Notes: a model not told the origin generated them from the sequence alone. Positions 27,301 through 40,500 are shown, counted from the first letter of the stretch. The stretch: 64,000 bases of DNA from Synchiropus splendidus (GCF_027744825.2 NC_071342.1:16487001-16551000); one strand, 5' to 3'. A program made the numbers and translations.

Positions 27301-30300
27301 GCGCCCTAAACTGTCCTTGTTGAACCTGAAGACATGAACTTAACCTGTCACCGTTCTTAGGGAAATCGATGATGAAGTCGAATGCAAAGTGGAAGAGGTA
27401 ATAATCGCTGTAGCGATAACTTCACCAGCAAAAATAACTTTGGATTTTCTCATCTCCAGATAGATATCGATGAAGATGATATAAGTGACAGATTTAAGAA
27501 TCTGTTCGGACAACTCGCTGGACACGTGAGTAGCTCCATCACCGAAACGTCTGAGCTTGTTTGACGTCTGAAGGAAGACCATGAGTACCATGTTTTTGGG
27601 ATAGGACTCCACTCCTATGCCTACAACAATGATCAGTTCCACGGCCATCATTCAGAATCTTAGAAATCCACATCTCCTCGAATGGCAACAAAAAATCCAG
27701 ACAATAAAGCTCATCTCAACGCCCTTTTTAGCTTCATGAACAACAAGTTTTGGTGATTCTTGTGTTTTTCAGGATGTGGAGATTTCACCATTCGAACTAC
27801 GAAAAATCCTGAACAGAGTGGTGTCAAGACGTGAGACTCACAGTTCCATTCCTCTCCATCAACTTCACTTGTGAACTGTAATGAGCATTTGCCTTTCCAG
27901 GCTCAGACATCAAAACCGGCGAGTTTTCCATCACCACCTGCCGCAACATGGTCAACCTGCTGGACGTATCCTTCAAACGCCCCTGCCGTCTCAGAGCACA
28001 ATTGAAATGAACAGAAACATACATCAACTTTACCATGAATTTATCCCCATTTAAAGTGTTCAGGAACCGTCAACAAGAAGCTTAGACTGACTATTGACTG
28101 TTGAAGTCTTCCTAGACATGAACGGGTCTTTCAAGATTCCTCCAAAAAAATGTTATAACCACTATGCACGGAGGGTTCTAGCAGGTTGGGGCAATCTTTC
28201 AGTTTGGAGTTTGTCACCCTGTGGTTGCACGGGTTTCCTCCCACATTCCAAAACCATGGGAGATTCACTGAGTCATCGGTTGGCTGTTTGCCTCTATGTG
28301 CCCTACGATAGGCTGGCGACGTGTTCTAGGTGCCGCACGCCTCTCTCGCAACGTCCCTCGGATAGGCTCCGCCCTCCTTGACTCTCATGAATGATCCATT
28401 TCAGTTGAAATTTTACTGGAACTGAAAATAGATAATTTAAAAAATAAACGTCACCATTTGCAGAGTTTGAAGTTGAATCCAATAATTTATCGCTTATTTA
28501 AATCTGAAACATTTAAAAAATCTACACACAAATTAACCTGAATTAATAACCGACGGCGTTGTGAAGTGTTCAATGACCTTCTCCATCAAAAGTGCAGCCC
28601 TTGCTGGCAGTTCCAGGTGAGATTGAAAACGCTCCATCGAATCGGTACATTTGCTTCAAGAGTGGGCATAAAGGATGAGCAAGGGGGCGACGTCATGACC
28701 TCAAGTGCGTTTGGTATCACGTAGACACGACCAGGAGCCGCGAACAAGACTTGATCTTTTCCAAACTCAAGCTGAGCAGAGACCTAGAATTTTGGCTCTT
28801 ACTGGAGTGGTGAATTCCTCGGATGGTGAGCAGATGAGCTGGCAAGATGGGATGACAGTTGATCAACAGCAGGCATTCAGTGATGTGATGTGAAGCAGGT
28901 GTGCTGGGGAGCTGGCACGAGGAGTCGAGAAAGTGCAATTCCTTCACATTTACAGCTGCCACTACGACTCCTCACAATGCTGCATGCTTAATCTCTCACT
29001 TACATTTGAAAATATACATGACAAAACAGGCTATTATAATTTAAATTTCACGCAAATGCAAGCATAAAACCAACATAACAGATGGTAAAGCACTGAAATC
29101 TAAAATTCAACCTCACGCATTTATCCTCTCTGCTGCCACAGAGATAGGGTTTTGTTGATATTGTGCTTACATAACCAACACTTGCCTTAACCCCGTCCCA
29201 ATAGAAAGATGGAAGTGGAAAACTGGGGCTGGTGGAATTCCGGATTCTGTGGAGCAAGATCGAAAAATTCCTGGTATTTGTTTACTACAAGCTAAACCTC
29301 TCTGAAGTTGATAGATACGGCTGACTTGTTGGATTCCATCTCTAGGATTTGTACAAGACTAAAGATGGTGACCAGAGTGGCTGTATGAGCGCTGCAGAGA
29401 TGCGCTCAGCGATTGAAGAAGCTGGTAAGAACAGAATGCCTCAGTTTTTTACTACTGTAGGAGCTTCATTTACTATTTAATCTGCAGCATGACGACCGCA
29501 CAATTCTCCATAAACTACTCTACCAGATACTATTTGCAACAGCAGTTGTTTTTTTCCAACGAAAAACTTGTGACACATCTGAGAAAGAGACACACAAATA
29601 TATATATATACTATTATTCATTAAGTAAATAGGCAAAAATAAATAGAATAATGATAGATTATTAAAGATAAATTAATAAAACAAGCAAATTAAGTCATTT
29701 CAGTCTAAAATTTCAAAGGTGACCTTCAAAAGATAGTGTAATTATGTGTCATGAATCTTCAGAATACATCAGGAAAAACTGTATTAACCTGAACTTGACA
29801 CTGAATAAAATGAAAAGGGCATCAAATTGAATGAATATATAACTGACAAAGCCAAGAACAATGAATTTTAATGCACCAGCTTTAACTGACTATTGCAATA
29901 GTTTCTGACAGCTGAATGTGTTGTTGTGATGTCATCGCTCTCTTTTCCGCACAGCGTGACTTGACAGGAGAAGCGGCTCAGACTCTGAGACCATCACAAC
30001 CAACAATGTCTTAAGTGTAGGAACATTTAATACTACACAAGTGTTTTTCAATAGTTTGTATACATTTTCTTTCTTTTTTGAATGACCATTTACACCACTA
30101 CAGTCAAACATGTTGGTGTGTTTGTCAACCCGTACACATAAGACTAGTCGACTCATCTAATTGTAGAGATAGTCTGTGACTAGTGGACTATCACAGAAGT
30201 TGTGAAAACTATTTCACAAGTCAAACTAGAATCTTCTACATTAACAGGAATTTTACTTTTGCCTGGTATTCTTTCTGCGTAGGTTTCTCTCTCAACAACC

Positions 30301-30651
30301 CACTGCACCAGGTGATTGTGGCCCGCTATAGCGACTCTGCTACCAGCATTGACTTCGACAGTTTTGTGTGCTGCTTGATCCGACTTGAGTCGCTCTTCAG
30401 TGAGTTTGACATCCATTATATGCCGACCACACAACAGTGACATGCCATACAAGGCTTGAGTTTGATGCTAGATCTCATGACCTGGCATTTGTTTTCAACA
30501 GAAACCTTTAACACTCTGGACAAGGACAACAGTGGAGAGATAGAACTGAACCTCACAGAGGTACGACAAGTGACACACAGACATCAGAAACAGATCAAAG
30601 GTTTAACACGTTGTGTTGTTTCCACAGTGGCTGGAGCTGTCCATGCTGTAG
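21366..30651 (+). CDS. conventional calpain C (calpain-2-like) large subunit
   Basis: Exons: 21366-21602, 21971-22040, 23444-23562, 23624-23757, 23870-24038, 24107-24190, 24806-24891, 25195-25269, 26528-26688, 26761-26930, 26995-27006, 27085-27296, 27361-27397, 27460-27525, 27773-27830, 27901-27965, 29205-29273, 29346-29424, 30283-30399, 30502-30560, 30628-30651. They total 2103 bases and 700 residues, the length of calpain-2. The catalytic triad is Cys105, His262 and Asn286 ([30 protein letters not shown]). The C2-like domain ends with [13 protein letters not shown] loops include [12 protein letters not shown] and [12 protein letters not shown]. The fifth EF-hand, [13 protein letters not shown], keeps more acidic positions than A or B. 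Exon lengths equal those of calpain B except exon 20 (59 versus 53). It acts as a Ca2+-dependent regulatory protease, probably paired with a small subunit encoded elsewhere. Confidence 0.93.
22928..23275. mobile_element. possible transposon remnant in calpain C intron 2
   Basis: Intron 2 is 1.4 kb, long for this gene. It holds a GC-richer patch with the pattern GGCCAATAGGGGGCGCTAGG plus GGGGCACTTTT...GTGCCCC further on, which resembles ends of fish DNA transposons. No clean inverted-repeat pair or target duplication could be defined. Confidence 0.25.
27966..29204 (+). other. predicted U12-type intron in calpain C (1.24 kb)
   Basis: The donor is GAC|GTATCCTTC. The branch-point element TGCCTTAAC lies 14 bases before the AATAG acceptor. 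It is the largest of the three equivalent introns and has been expanded by a repeat insertion (28155-28383). Confidence 0.8.
28155..28383 (+). repeat. L2-type LINE tail or derived SINE
   Basis: Contains the widespread vertebrate motif series GGTTTCCTCCCACATTCCAA, then a degenerate spacer with CGGTTGGC, then CGATAGGCTGGCGACGTGTT and CGGATAGGCTCCGCCCTCC. This is the 3' consensus shared by fish L2 elements and their SINEs. It is orientated opposite to the copy at 37930-38225. Confidence 0.75.
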
Positions 30652-31697
30652 AGAAGCCTGGGATATTCAAGTGATGCTTTGGCATGCCTCTCTCTTTTCT
30701 GGTGGTTTTTGTGGACAAATTATTCAGCCTATGTGAAGAGTTAAGGGTCTAGTTTGGAGAATATATTCATGATTCTTCCATCCTTATGTGATGTTTTCCG
30801 GTGGTTTTATTCTCAATCTTTTAGAGTTAGGGACTTCATGAGTAGAAGAGTCTGCTTGACATGAATCAGTATGAAGAATTGTGGTGTATTATTTTGGCGC
30901 ACAACACTCCATTTTGTTCCACAATACTTATTCACTGTTTAACTTCTTTTAATTTTCTGTTTTTTCTTTTTTTTTTTTTTTTTACTTCTTGCATAAATAT
31001 GTTAACTAATGTACTCTTCGAGCGGAAAAAAAGATAAGTGCCAGTAAAAGATCAGTACTGAGTCTTAATCTGTGTCGAGTGAAGTAAGCAACGACATATG
31101 AAGACGGAGTAAGGAAATTAACTTAAGGGCCAAGAAGAGCTGTTTGACTGTTGGAAGATCAATCCAAGAATTTTATGCGCTGTTGTACAAGTTGGACTAT
31201 GTAGTGCTATATAAGGGAGAAGAAGGGATGCTGATTCAGGATGCTTAGCAGTCATTCATAACACCCCCACACGGTGAATTCATTTGGAGCGCCAATGACC
31301 AGGCCAATGGTTCATGAGATATGACCCCGTGACCTTCTTGTTGGCCAACATGCTGCTATGCAATCCGACATTGATTTACATTTTAAAACTAATAAAAGTT
31401 TCAAATGCCATTTTTTTGTGTTCTTGTTTGATGTTTTTCCAGTCCATTCAGAACTATGTGGTTTCATGTTGTGGTTCCTGTGGCAGTGAATCATCTGTCA
31501 TATGATTGAACAAATAAAATTCGCGATTATATTTGTTCAATCAAATGTGATGACTAAAACCGGTTCTCCCAGTGAAGGTGGTGACATAACAGCCTCATGT
31601 CTAGGTCCTACCTAATCCTTACCAGCAGTTCAGTGATATATCTTCAGTTATTGCAACATATGGATGAGGTGGGGGGAGCCTAAATATGTCGGGGATA
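30652..31697. other. calpain C 3'UTR and flank
   Basis: A candidate AATAAA at 31513-31518 would give an ~860-base 3'UTR. No further gene was recognised. Confidence 0.4.
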
Positions 31698-32212
31698 CAG
31701 TGGTACCTCGGTTCTCGACCACAATCCGTTCAGACGGCCGTTCGAGAAGCTAATTGTTCGAAATCTGAATAGATTTTTCCCATTACAATGAATGGAAAAA
31801 GAAATAATGCGTTCCAAGCCTTAAAATAGTCTTTTGTAGGAGTGAATGTAGAGTGTCTGCTGCAGGTGCGCTGTTCCTCTATGTGTGTGGCCGCTGCATG
31901 TGGGAGGGGTTGCCGAGTGAGTGAGGTCTCTCCAGAAGTGAAGAGGTGCCCGGTGCGTGTCCAGCTCTGAATGTGCGCTTCTGTGCAGTTTGGCTGTGAC
32001 AAAGTCATAAACCAAGTCATGCTCTGTCCCAGACTCGCCTCATCCCTGTCCCAGTTATACACAAAAACAAAGCGCATCATGCGTCAGCTGATCGGTCCAC
32101 GCACATTATGTTATTTTCGGCCTTTTTCGGGGGCATTGGAGTTCTGGATATTCGTTCGAAATCCGAAGCAAAAAAATCTAGAAATTTTGGTTCGAATACC
32201 GAGGCACCACTG
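31698..32212 (-). mobile_element. nonautonomous Tc1/mariner- or pogo-like DNA transposon, copy 2
   Basis: Begins CAGTGGTACCTCGGTTCTCG and ends with GAGGCACCACTG, flanked by TA on each side. It is homologous to 10415-11110 in inverted orientation over most of its length, including a shared conceptual peptide that is clearly not a gene product, and is shorter by ~180 internal bases. Confidence 0.8.
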
Positions 32213-33776
32213 TATTTGTAATACCAGACAAAAACGCGTCTATTTGTGTGGACAAACAATATGCTTTTAGATGACGTCACAGTTTTCGCCCAAACTTTGA
32301 ATTATTTAAATTACAATAGAAGGCGCGTCAGAGTCAGCCTGAGTTCCTGGTGAGATTTTATTATGAATAAAAGCATTAATATAGATAATAAATACTGATG
32401 TTTAGCCATTTTCTTGATAAATACTTCGATGTCAGCAGCTAAAAGTTGTAAGCTAAGTTAGCCTATCCTGCAACATTAGGGGGATATGGTTTACAAATGT
32501 TAAATCTTTTACATTATCTTAGTTTGCCGTTGTCAAACTTGACACATTCCACAGATTCAGACCAAAAACAAATGATAAAGATTTGTGTTTTGATGAGTGC
32601 CGCTGAAGCTCGTCAGCGCTCTGCGCGCACAACGCACATCACCGGAACTGTTCTTGAGACACAATTGATTTCTTGAATTCTTCGAAAAGTAAAACTAAAG
32701 TGTTTTACATTTCATTTCGCTGTTGTTGTTGTTGTTTTTTTTTGTTCATTTCACATTATTAAATCTGTGCAAACACATTTTTGGCTCTGACAAAAAACAA
32801 AAAAAGTCACAACCTGACACAATATGACTATTTTTTATATGTTTTAGCTAAACACTTTTTTCTCAGAGCTTGACACGTTTCACTAGTCAGAGACGCGGAC
32901 TGGCTTTGACTGAGACTTGCCACTAGATGACGCCAGAGGCAAGTCGAGAAAATGCCTCTTCGTTATTGAGCTTGAATAACAGTAATAGCGGTCGGTTCAA
33001 GCTAAATCATAACTATGCCGAAATGAAATATATGTTAAGTTTGTTAAATAAATTCATCGAAATTCCATCAAGTACTTATTTTAAAGTTTAAGTAGCCCGT
33101 TAGAACATAGAATTTTTACAAGATTTACTTATTATTTTATCAAAGAAAGGAACCAGATGCTGAAGTTTCTTCACTACCGTGTTTTAGCTGCTTCCGCTTG
33201 TGTATGTCACCAATCTCACACAAGTGAATTTCCTTTGCTCCGCACTTTGTGGACACCCTCTCACGTCAGTAAATATGTTGTGCCCAAACCAGTTTCTCTC
33301 ATGTGGCAACCACTTCCTGCTACCATGGTTTTGTCGCAACTTCATCTCTGCTCTTACTTCCGCCCCTGACAGAATCATTTCATGCGTTTCATTTCCTTTC
33401 TACGTGACTCTTGAGTTGCCTGTTGACAAGATGGGTTCCACGGCAGGCAGAAGAATTTGCAGCAAGCTCTGACTTGACGCGGCGGACGGCGGAGTTTTCT
33501 GCACAGATGTGGGGCGGAGCTCAGTAAACCACCAAGAACACAAGTTGGGTCTCAACAAAAGTGAAGAAGGCAAATCCTTCAGAGGCTGAGTCTCGCTGCC
33601 TTTAGAAAAGACATTTGAAAAAGCTAAATCAAGTGAAGGGAAGGTAGACTGACTTGAAAATACACATTAAACCAACGTGCCAACTACAAAATCATTTGCT
33701 TCCTGTTCTCAAAATTTGTCACACATGTCTGGCCTCGTGTTCACCAGGGTTTTTTTCGGACGCTGTGAGCTCCTTC
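32213..33776. other. intergenic, nothing recognised
   Basis: AT-rich sequence with short spurious frames (33157-33472) on both strands. No splice-supported exon or repeat family was recognised. Confidence 0.35.
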
Positions 33777-34369
33777 AAGTAATCTGGGTTTTTGCTCACG
33801 AGTCAAAGAAGCACGTCACATCAGTGCAGTGTTTTTCGTCACGATGATGCTGAGGTCAGGAGGCTCTGTCCGTCGACCGTCCGACCTTCACCTCGCAGGA
33901 GTTTACTCCAGATTGTCCCATCATTCAGGAGAGACTCAGATCAGAAACTCTTGTCCTCTTGCCTGACCCTGCTCCCTCCAGATCCTGATGAACCTGGATG
34001 GCTACTATGAGATTCAGGCATCAGTTTCAACCTCAGTCATGACACATTTGAAGTAAGTGTGTCAAGTAACCTGGGTTTTTGCTCACGAGTCAGAGAAACA
34101 CATCACATCAGTGCAGTGTCTATGCTTACGATGATGCTTATATGTCTGAGGTCAGGAGGCTCTGTCGGTCGACCATCCGACCCTCACCTCACGGGAGTAT
34201 ACTCCGGATCATCCCATGGTGCTCCGTCATTCAGGAGAGACTCAGATCAGAAACTCTTGTCCTCTTGCCTGACTCTGCTCCCTCCAGATCCCGATGAACC
34301 TGGATGGCTCCTATGAGATTCAGGCATCAGTTTCAACCTCAGTCATGACACGTTTGAACTAAGTGTGTC
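33777..34369 (+). repeat. two-copy tandem duplication (~290-305 bp unit)
   Basis: Unit 1 (33777-34064) and unit 2 (34065-34369) both start AAGTAAYCTGGGTTTTTGCT and both contain GGTCAGGAGGCTCTGTC and AGACTCAGATCAGAAACTCT. Both end near CAGTCATGACAC. Unit 2 has small insertions (around 34140 and 34220). The two copies give near-identical spurious 72-85-residue frames. No function is evident. Confidence 0.9.
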
Positions 34370-35065
34370 AACATTTCCTTTTCTAAAATCATCATGACGG
34401 TGAGATGTGATGTTACACGTCACCTATTTTGGAACCAGGTGTTGACACTCACACTCTAGAGATAGCTGGAAACATGTTTTATTGACGACAAGTGATGACA
34501 GAGCTTTTTTTTTTCTGGGTGTAGCTGACCTCATCAATACAGAACTAGTCACACTGTTCCAGTCTTATTGACATATTTGTACACGACACATTGCCTTACT
34601 TAGAGCAGTGAGATAAGGTGAGCGCGCGTGTGTGTGTGTGTCAGTCACAACCTCTATAGGAACCCTTTTACCATATTAGGTCCCTGATGTGCATCTCAGG
34701 TTTGTGAAAAATGTCGACAGGTTTGTGTCCTTATATGGTGCTTGTCAACGGCGCCCGCCCACATGGCGTTCCGGTCGCACCTGAGGCGAAATCTTAGATA
34801 CACAGCACAGATTAAGGACGACACGATGGAGTGGCGTCGAACAAAGACATAAGCACAATGGCTGTGGTGATAAAGCTCCAAATGGTTTTTGATGTAAAGA
34901 AGAGGATTAGATTTAGAGCTTACCTGAGATCCAAGGGAGGGGCCCATGAAAGAAGCCCCGCCCCCACTGAGTCAACCTGCACTCCTTCCGTATGGCCCAT
35001 CAGCTTTCTCACTTGCTGCTGCCATTTCCCTTCAGCAGCTTCTGTCGACCGCACAAACAGCAAAG
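34370..35065. other. upstream region of the destrin/cofilin gene
   Basis: Includes a short (GT)n tract near 34625-34641. The last ~100 bases probably contain the 5'UTR exon that ends in the ATG at 35066. No TATA box was assigned. Confidence 0.35.
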
Positions 35066-36188
35066 ATGGTGAGTAAACAGCGCCGCTGGAATCTTCCCTC
35101 GTCTGGGCCGAACCCTTGTGATCGCAGCAACTTAAATATGACTCATATATTAAGGTGCAAAGTTGGTGGGGGAAAAAAGTGCTTGGTGTGAAAACTATTC
35201 ACCGTTTTTGTTCGTACGTTTCTTTTTTTTCTCAATGTGAGGTGTCTTTTCGGGGCTAAAATGTTGTGGATTGTCTGAAATAGGGGGGTCGTTCAGGTGT
35301 GAAACTCGTTCTGAGTGGAGCCCTGAGGGCAGAGTCTCCAGTGCTGACTTGTTCCACAGTCAAAAGAATGTGAGCGTCTCGCAAAAACTCTCTGGAAAGT
35401 TACACCCACTGAGTGCTGATTTTCAAAACCGATCTTGTTGCCGGAGAACTTCCTGTTTCTTAACACCCCTTTTCGGTCTTCTGCGTCTGTCGGTTGGGCT
35501 TTATTTACTCGCATCTGACGCCACCTTTCTAAAACAAACCGTCTTCTCCTTCATCCACAGGCATCCGGCGTGAAAGTGCACGACGATGTGAAGAAGTTGT
35601 TCGACGACATGAAGGTCGTGAAGGCGAACTGCGACCCAGGCGCTCGGTGCCGGCTTGTATTTTTGGGAATCGATGGGGATTTCATCGTGCCTTGTCGTAT
35701 CATCAAACAATGCGACCTGGATAAGTCGGGCACCGATCCTTACGATCTCATCGTGGAACATCTGTTAAAGGAGGAGTGTTGCTATATCTTGTACGACTGC
35801 CACTATGAAAGGCGCGACGTGTACAAGGAGGACCTGGTCTCCATAATGTGGTAAGTGGCATCGCCGTCACTCCCTCACCGTTCGATCAGAATAAGTGTCG
35901 AGTGATGGTGTCATGTCTTCACATCAGGGCTTCAGATCAGGCGCCCATTAAAAAGAAAATGTGCTACGCCAGCTCGAGGAAGGCTCTCACAAGTACTTTC
36001 TCAGGTGAGACTTGGTGCTGATACATTTCCGGCTGAGGTGAAATGTGACTTTTGTCTTGTGCGTCACAGGGATCAAATATGATTTTCAAGTGAATGACAT
36101 CACCGAGCTCAACACCAGGGCGGCCTTTGCAGAGACTCTGGGAATGGTTGGAGAAATGAACAAACTTGAGTGCAAATGTGTCGACTAA
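35066..36188 (+). CDS. dstn: ADF/cofilin-family actin-depolymerising protein (destrin-like)
   Basis: Exons 35066-35068 (ATG only), 35561-35850, 35928-36004 and 36070-36188 give 162 residues. An ATG-only first coding exon is the hallmark of vertebrate cofilin/destrin genes. The N-terminus MASGVKVHDDVKKLFDDMKV keeps Ser3, the LIM-kinase site. YILYDCHYERRDVYKEDLVSI and the actin-binding stretch PIKKKMCYASSRKAL are family-typical. The protein binds and severs actin filaments. It is divergent: the basic KKRKK nuclear-localisation motif found after about residue 30 in mammals is replaced by CDPGARCR, and the C-terminus ends KLECKCVD. The symbol rests on its place beside rrbp1, as DSTN is beside RRBP1 in human; a fish cofilin-1-like name is the alternative. 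AATAAA lies at 36357 and 36656. Confidence 0.82.
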
Positions 36189-37580
36189 GCAACTGACATT
36201 TGTGGCATGGTTGCTTTTTAAAATGTGGCTTTGAGATTCCCTTCAACAGTAGTGCTGTTTATGCAATTTGTCTCTTAAGAATAATACATTGTTCTAATGT
36301 AAAAACCTGTGCGGAATTTGGGCGACTGTTACATATTCACATTTACCCTTTTATCGAATAAAAAAACAATGCTACAGATTTAACATCAACTTTGATTCAT
36401 TGTCATGAGGAGGAAACCTTTTGGACTCCATTTTCCTTGGCGATTACTCTGTTAAAGGGATATGATCTTGGACTTCAACAGTTCTCATGCGATGGCCTGT
36501 CATGCTTATTTAATATATAAAACATATATATTCGACTGTATTTTAAAGTGGTCAAATGTCTGAGCCCTCAAAGTGGGTGTGGACCTTGTGCTTCGTCTGC
36601 CTTCAGGGAGGACTGCGCGTGTGTGAGCGTTTCACCGGTCTTTTTTTTGAGAATCAATAAAAATAGGTTTGTGGGAAATCAGCTTTGAAGTTTCTATTTT
36701 AACTGTCATCTATCGTCTCTGGTTATGTCGATTCTGACAGGTCAGCGGTTTTTTTTTTGGTCCCAAAAACTAAAATGTGTCAATATGTTCTGATCAAGAC
36801 AGAGCAGGGGATGAGTTTGAGTCTTCAGTTTAACCTGCTTTGAGACTCAGGGAGCAAACCCACAACCTCAAATGAGACTGGTGCATAAGCGCCATTAAAA
36901 AAAAAAAAAAAAAACGACAAAATTGCACCAGAAAGGAAGCTCATTTGTTTTCTCCGGCTTATCTCAGCATGGCAGTATAGTGGGGAGGCAGGCGGCTAAA
37001 AGATAAATGCAGTTGTATTATACAAATGAATATTGCTCCCAGCTATTTCATGTGAACACCATCTCACCACTGATGCTATTTTAACTGGAAAATGTGGACT
37101 AGAAGTGAGTACAAAATCTTAAACAACACACAGACAAAAGCCATCACAGACTGTTACACTGTAGTTTATTCATTCAAACATTTTTAATGAGTTATTGACC
37201 AGCTATAGAAGGGAAGCAGGTCCAGGAGGTTCTGCACCATTCAACCACATTGAAATAAAATAACATACAAATTAATTGCACAGGTTGATGTACGTCCGAC
37301 GCACAACCAAATTCCCTTTTAACACTGAACTATAGAGGAGATGTGGGAACTTTGGTCGTGGAGTTTAAATATCGTCTGACATAGCCAGAATTGTCGATGG
37401 AATGTGGGTTTTTGTAAAGATCGCAGATCTTTTTTTTGAAATGTTCAGATTTGCCAACACTTGGTTCCTACAGCAAATGCAATCTATTACAGTACAAAAA
37501 AGGAAAATAGTTTTGGAATGCATAACTATGGTAATCATAAGGCATATTTGGCAGTTTTGCTTAGTGTATCGCTGGACTTC
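36189..37580. other. 3'UTRs of convergent dstn and rrbp1
   Basis: Plus-strand AATAAA at 36357-36362 and 36656-36661 serve dstn. TTTATT at 37165-37170 is a minus-strand polyadenylation signal that would give rrbp1 an ~430-base 3'UTR. A poly(A) run occurs near 36897-36914. No gene was seen. Confidence 0.5.
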
Positions 37581-40500
37581 TCAGACAGATGTTCCCTCCT
37601 TCAACTCTGCAATGTCACCCTGAAATCCAGAAGAAGAAGACAATGGTTAAAACATGGCGAGACACGCCGATCAGACGAGTGCGGCAGGTCGGCTCACTTT
37701 GCCGTCCAGGTGCTCCTGTAGTGTTTTCACGGTGTCTCTCTCTTTGGTCAGCTGCTCCTGAGTGGCCTTGAGAAGTTGCTGGAGCTTTGTAGCTGCTTGG
37801 CCCAAGTCTTTGGACAACTTCTTTTCTTTCTCCAGACGCTCCTGATCACACAAAGTCATATGTATAAAAAACGACTCATCGATTTAAAGGGACACAAAAC
37901 CAAACAGGAATCATTTCGGCCATCTGCATGTTCAGTTAACCACTGCTTTGCCTGGTTTAGGGTGGTCGTTGGGCGAGAGGAAGGAATACACCTTGGACAG
38001 GTCACCATTGCAGGGCACACGCCCTGTTGTCTCTTTCTCTCACACACAATTTTAAAGTGTCCAATTAACCTAGTGAGCATGTCTTTGGGCTGTGGGAGGA
38101 AACCAGAGTACCAAGAGAAAACCTATGCAGGCACGGAGAGAACAAGCAAACTCCATCCAGAAAGGTCTGGAGCTGGATTGGAACCCTGAACCTTGTTTCT
38201 GAGAGGCAGCTGTGCTAACCATTGTGCCAACCCTTCATACATCAGTTGTACATCAGAAATTGTAAGTTATTTGTTCATTTTTAAATCGAAATATTTTTTT
38301 TTCCAAATGATGAGCAACTGAAATCAGCAACTCATTAGCACATAATCGAGAGACACTTTCTGAGTGAGATCACCTTGAGCTGAGCCACATCTTCTGTCTC
38401 GCCTTGAGGCGACTCTGTGGAAACTTTCAGTAGATCCAGTTGAGCCTGAAGTTCTGAGATGGTTGTCTGGGCCTGGCAGGTAAACACAGTTTAAAAAACT
38501 CCCTCTTCAAAAACAATTAAGGAGACCAAGCCTAAAATGATGAATCAACCTGCTCCAACTCCTCCGAGAGCTTCATCCTCTGACCTGCCTCTCCGTGCAG
38601 CTTCTCAGACGTCTGATTCAACTCCACATGGACCTGAGGAAAGACAGTCTGCTTCACAGCGTATTCCTTCATAAACATGTACAAAAGCTGCTGGCCCTCT
38701 GAAGGCATCTTCATTAGAACTGGGTGTCAAAAAGATTAGTCGCCGTTAAGAAATGAGTAAGTATGCTTAGTTAGCTAAATACATATCTGAAGAGCATGCT
38801 GGGAAAGACAGCGGTGGTTAGTGGTGTGTACACATTAGCATGAACAGCTGCTGTGTCAGAGGAGTACTGGACGGACTGGAAATACTGCTCCGAGGCATAA
38901 ATCTCATGTTAGTTCTTTGTCACTGTCCAGTACTCGCTTGGGAAGTGAGGGGTGCTTATCCACATTGGCACCCTAACCTGACTGGACTGAGCCTCAGTTG
39001 GGCCATTCTGTTCTTGCAGACCGGTCTTGCTGATCTCGCCCAGCTGCTCTTTGACCTGAAACAGGAAGTCGTAACTCATCACCGGTGAGACAGAGACGAC
39101 TTCACCCATCTGGTTGTTGACTTCTTGTGGCGTCTCTCAATAATATCTGCCCTCCCTCGCACATTTGACCGACTGCGTTGTAGAGTTACCTGTGAGAGTT
39201 CCTCCTTGTGTTCCTGGGCCTCCTTCTGGGCCAACGCCAGCTGGTTCTGAGTCTCTGAGAGCTGCTGCTTCAGCTGAAACATCAAAATGTGAGAAACATT
39301 TGAGCCATGCTGAAATATATTTTCATGAACACAAACTTCACAAAAAAAGAAAGTAAGGAAAACAATTCAGAAGAGGGCAGTTTGAGAGAACTGAACAGAG
39401 AAATTCAAGACATAAACATGACATACAAATGGATTATTTGAATGTTCAGTTTTAATGCAAAGTTGTGCAAAAAAAACATTTATTTGGCTTCCAAAGACAA
39501 TAACATGAAACACTCCTTGACGTAGTACCTGCTCCAGTTGCTCAGAGGCGATTTGCTCGTCTGCTTGCTTCTCCAGTTGGGCCTCTAGCAGCATCATCTG
39601 TTCCTTCATCTACAATCCAAAAACAGTTTCATACTGACCACTGACACCAAAGGGGTCCAGTTTGGGAAAAACACTGACCTGTCCGATATTTTGGTTATCC
39701 GCCTCGAGCGCCTGAGTTTTCTCCACAGCCTGGTCAAAGAGAGACATGGTGAGAAAAATGCCAATGGAAATTTGACTTCAAAAGTGACTCCAAAGATACA
39801 GCGATCATTCAAACACCATCAAAAAGTGATGTACTATTGTCAGTAAGTGAGCAGCATTTGAAAGTTTTCTTTTTGCTTGGATGCTGCATGTAGTTCAGGC
39901 GGACGTGATCCCCAAATGTGACAACCTTCGTGGAGTTAAACACTTAAAATCTCCTGTGCTCTGACAAACAAAAGCTAAAGTAGCCTTGTCTTTAATTACC
40001 GCTCTCAACTGCTCCTCTGTGTCAGCCATTTTTGACCTCCACACCTGCTCTTCTTCTTCCACACTCTTCTGTAGGTGCTTCAGCATTCCTTCCTGGAAGA
40101 AGCGCCACACGTTTAAAAACAAAACAAAACAATAGGTTTTTGTTTCATTATCCAACATAGGTAGTGAGTACCGTTTCAGCCAAGACTGATCTGTACTGTT
40201 CGCACTCAGCCTGCAGGGTGCTGTGGCTCTCCTCTGCCTCTTTTAGCTTTGTCAGCAACTCCTGAAACAGGGAGATTTTTTCAGAAATCTAGACATTCTC
40301 CATTCTGGCAATTCCATAAAAATTCAGCTTACCGGCACTTCTGTGCTGGACTGAGATTCTTGGTTTTGTTGGAGAGACTCTTGAGCTTTCTGTGCGACAT
40401 CTTGTAGCCAGTTTGGCTGCAAAGCCAAGAGTCCTAAAGTTACTCACGAAACAAAACCTTGGACAAGGAATTTCGTAACCTTCATGTCCATACCTGCGCT

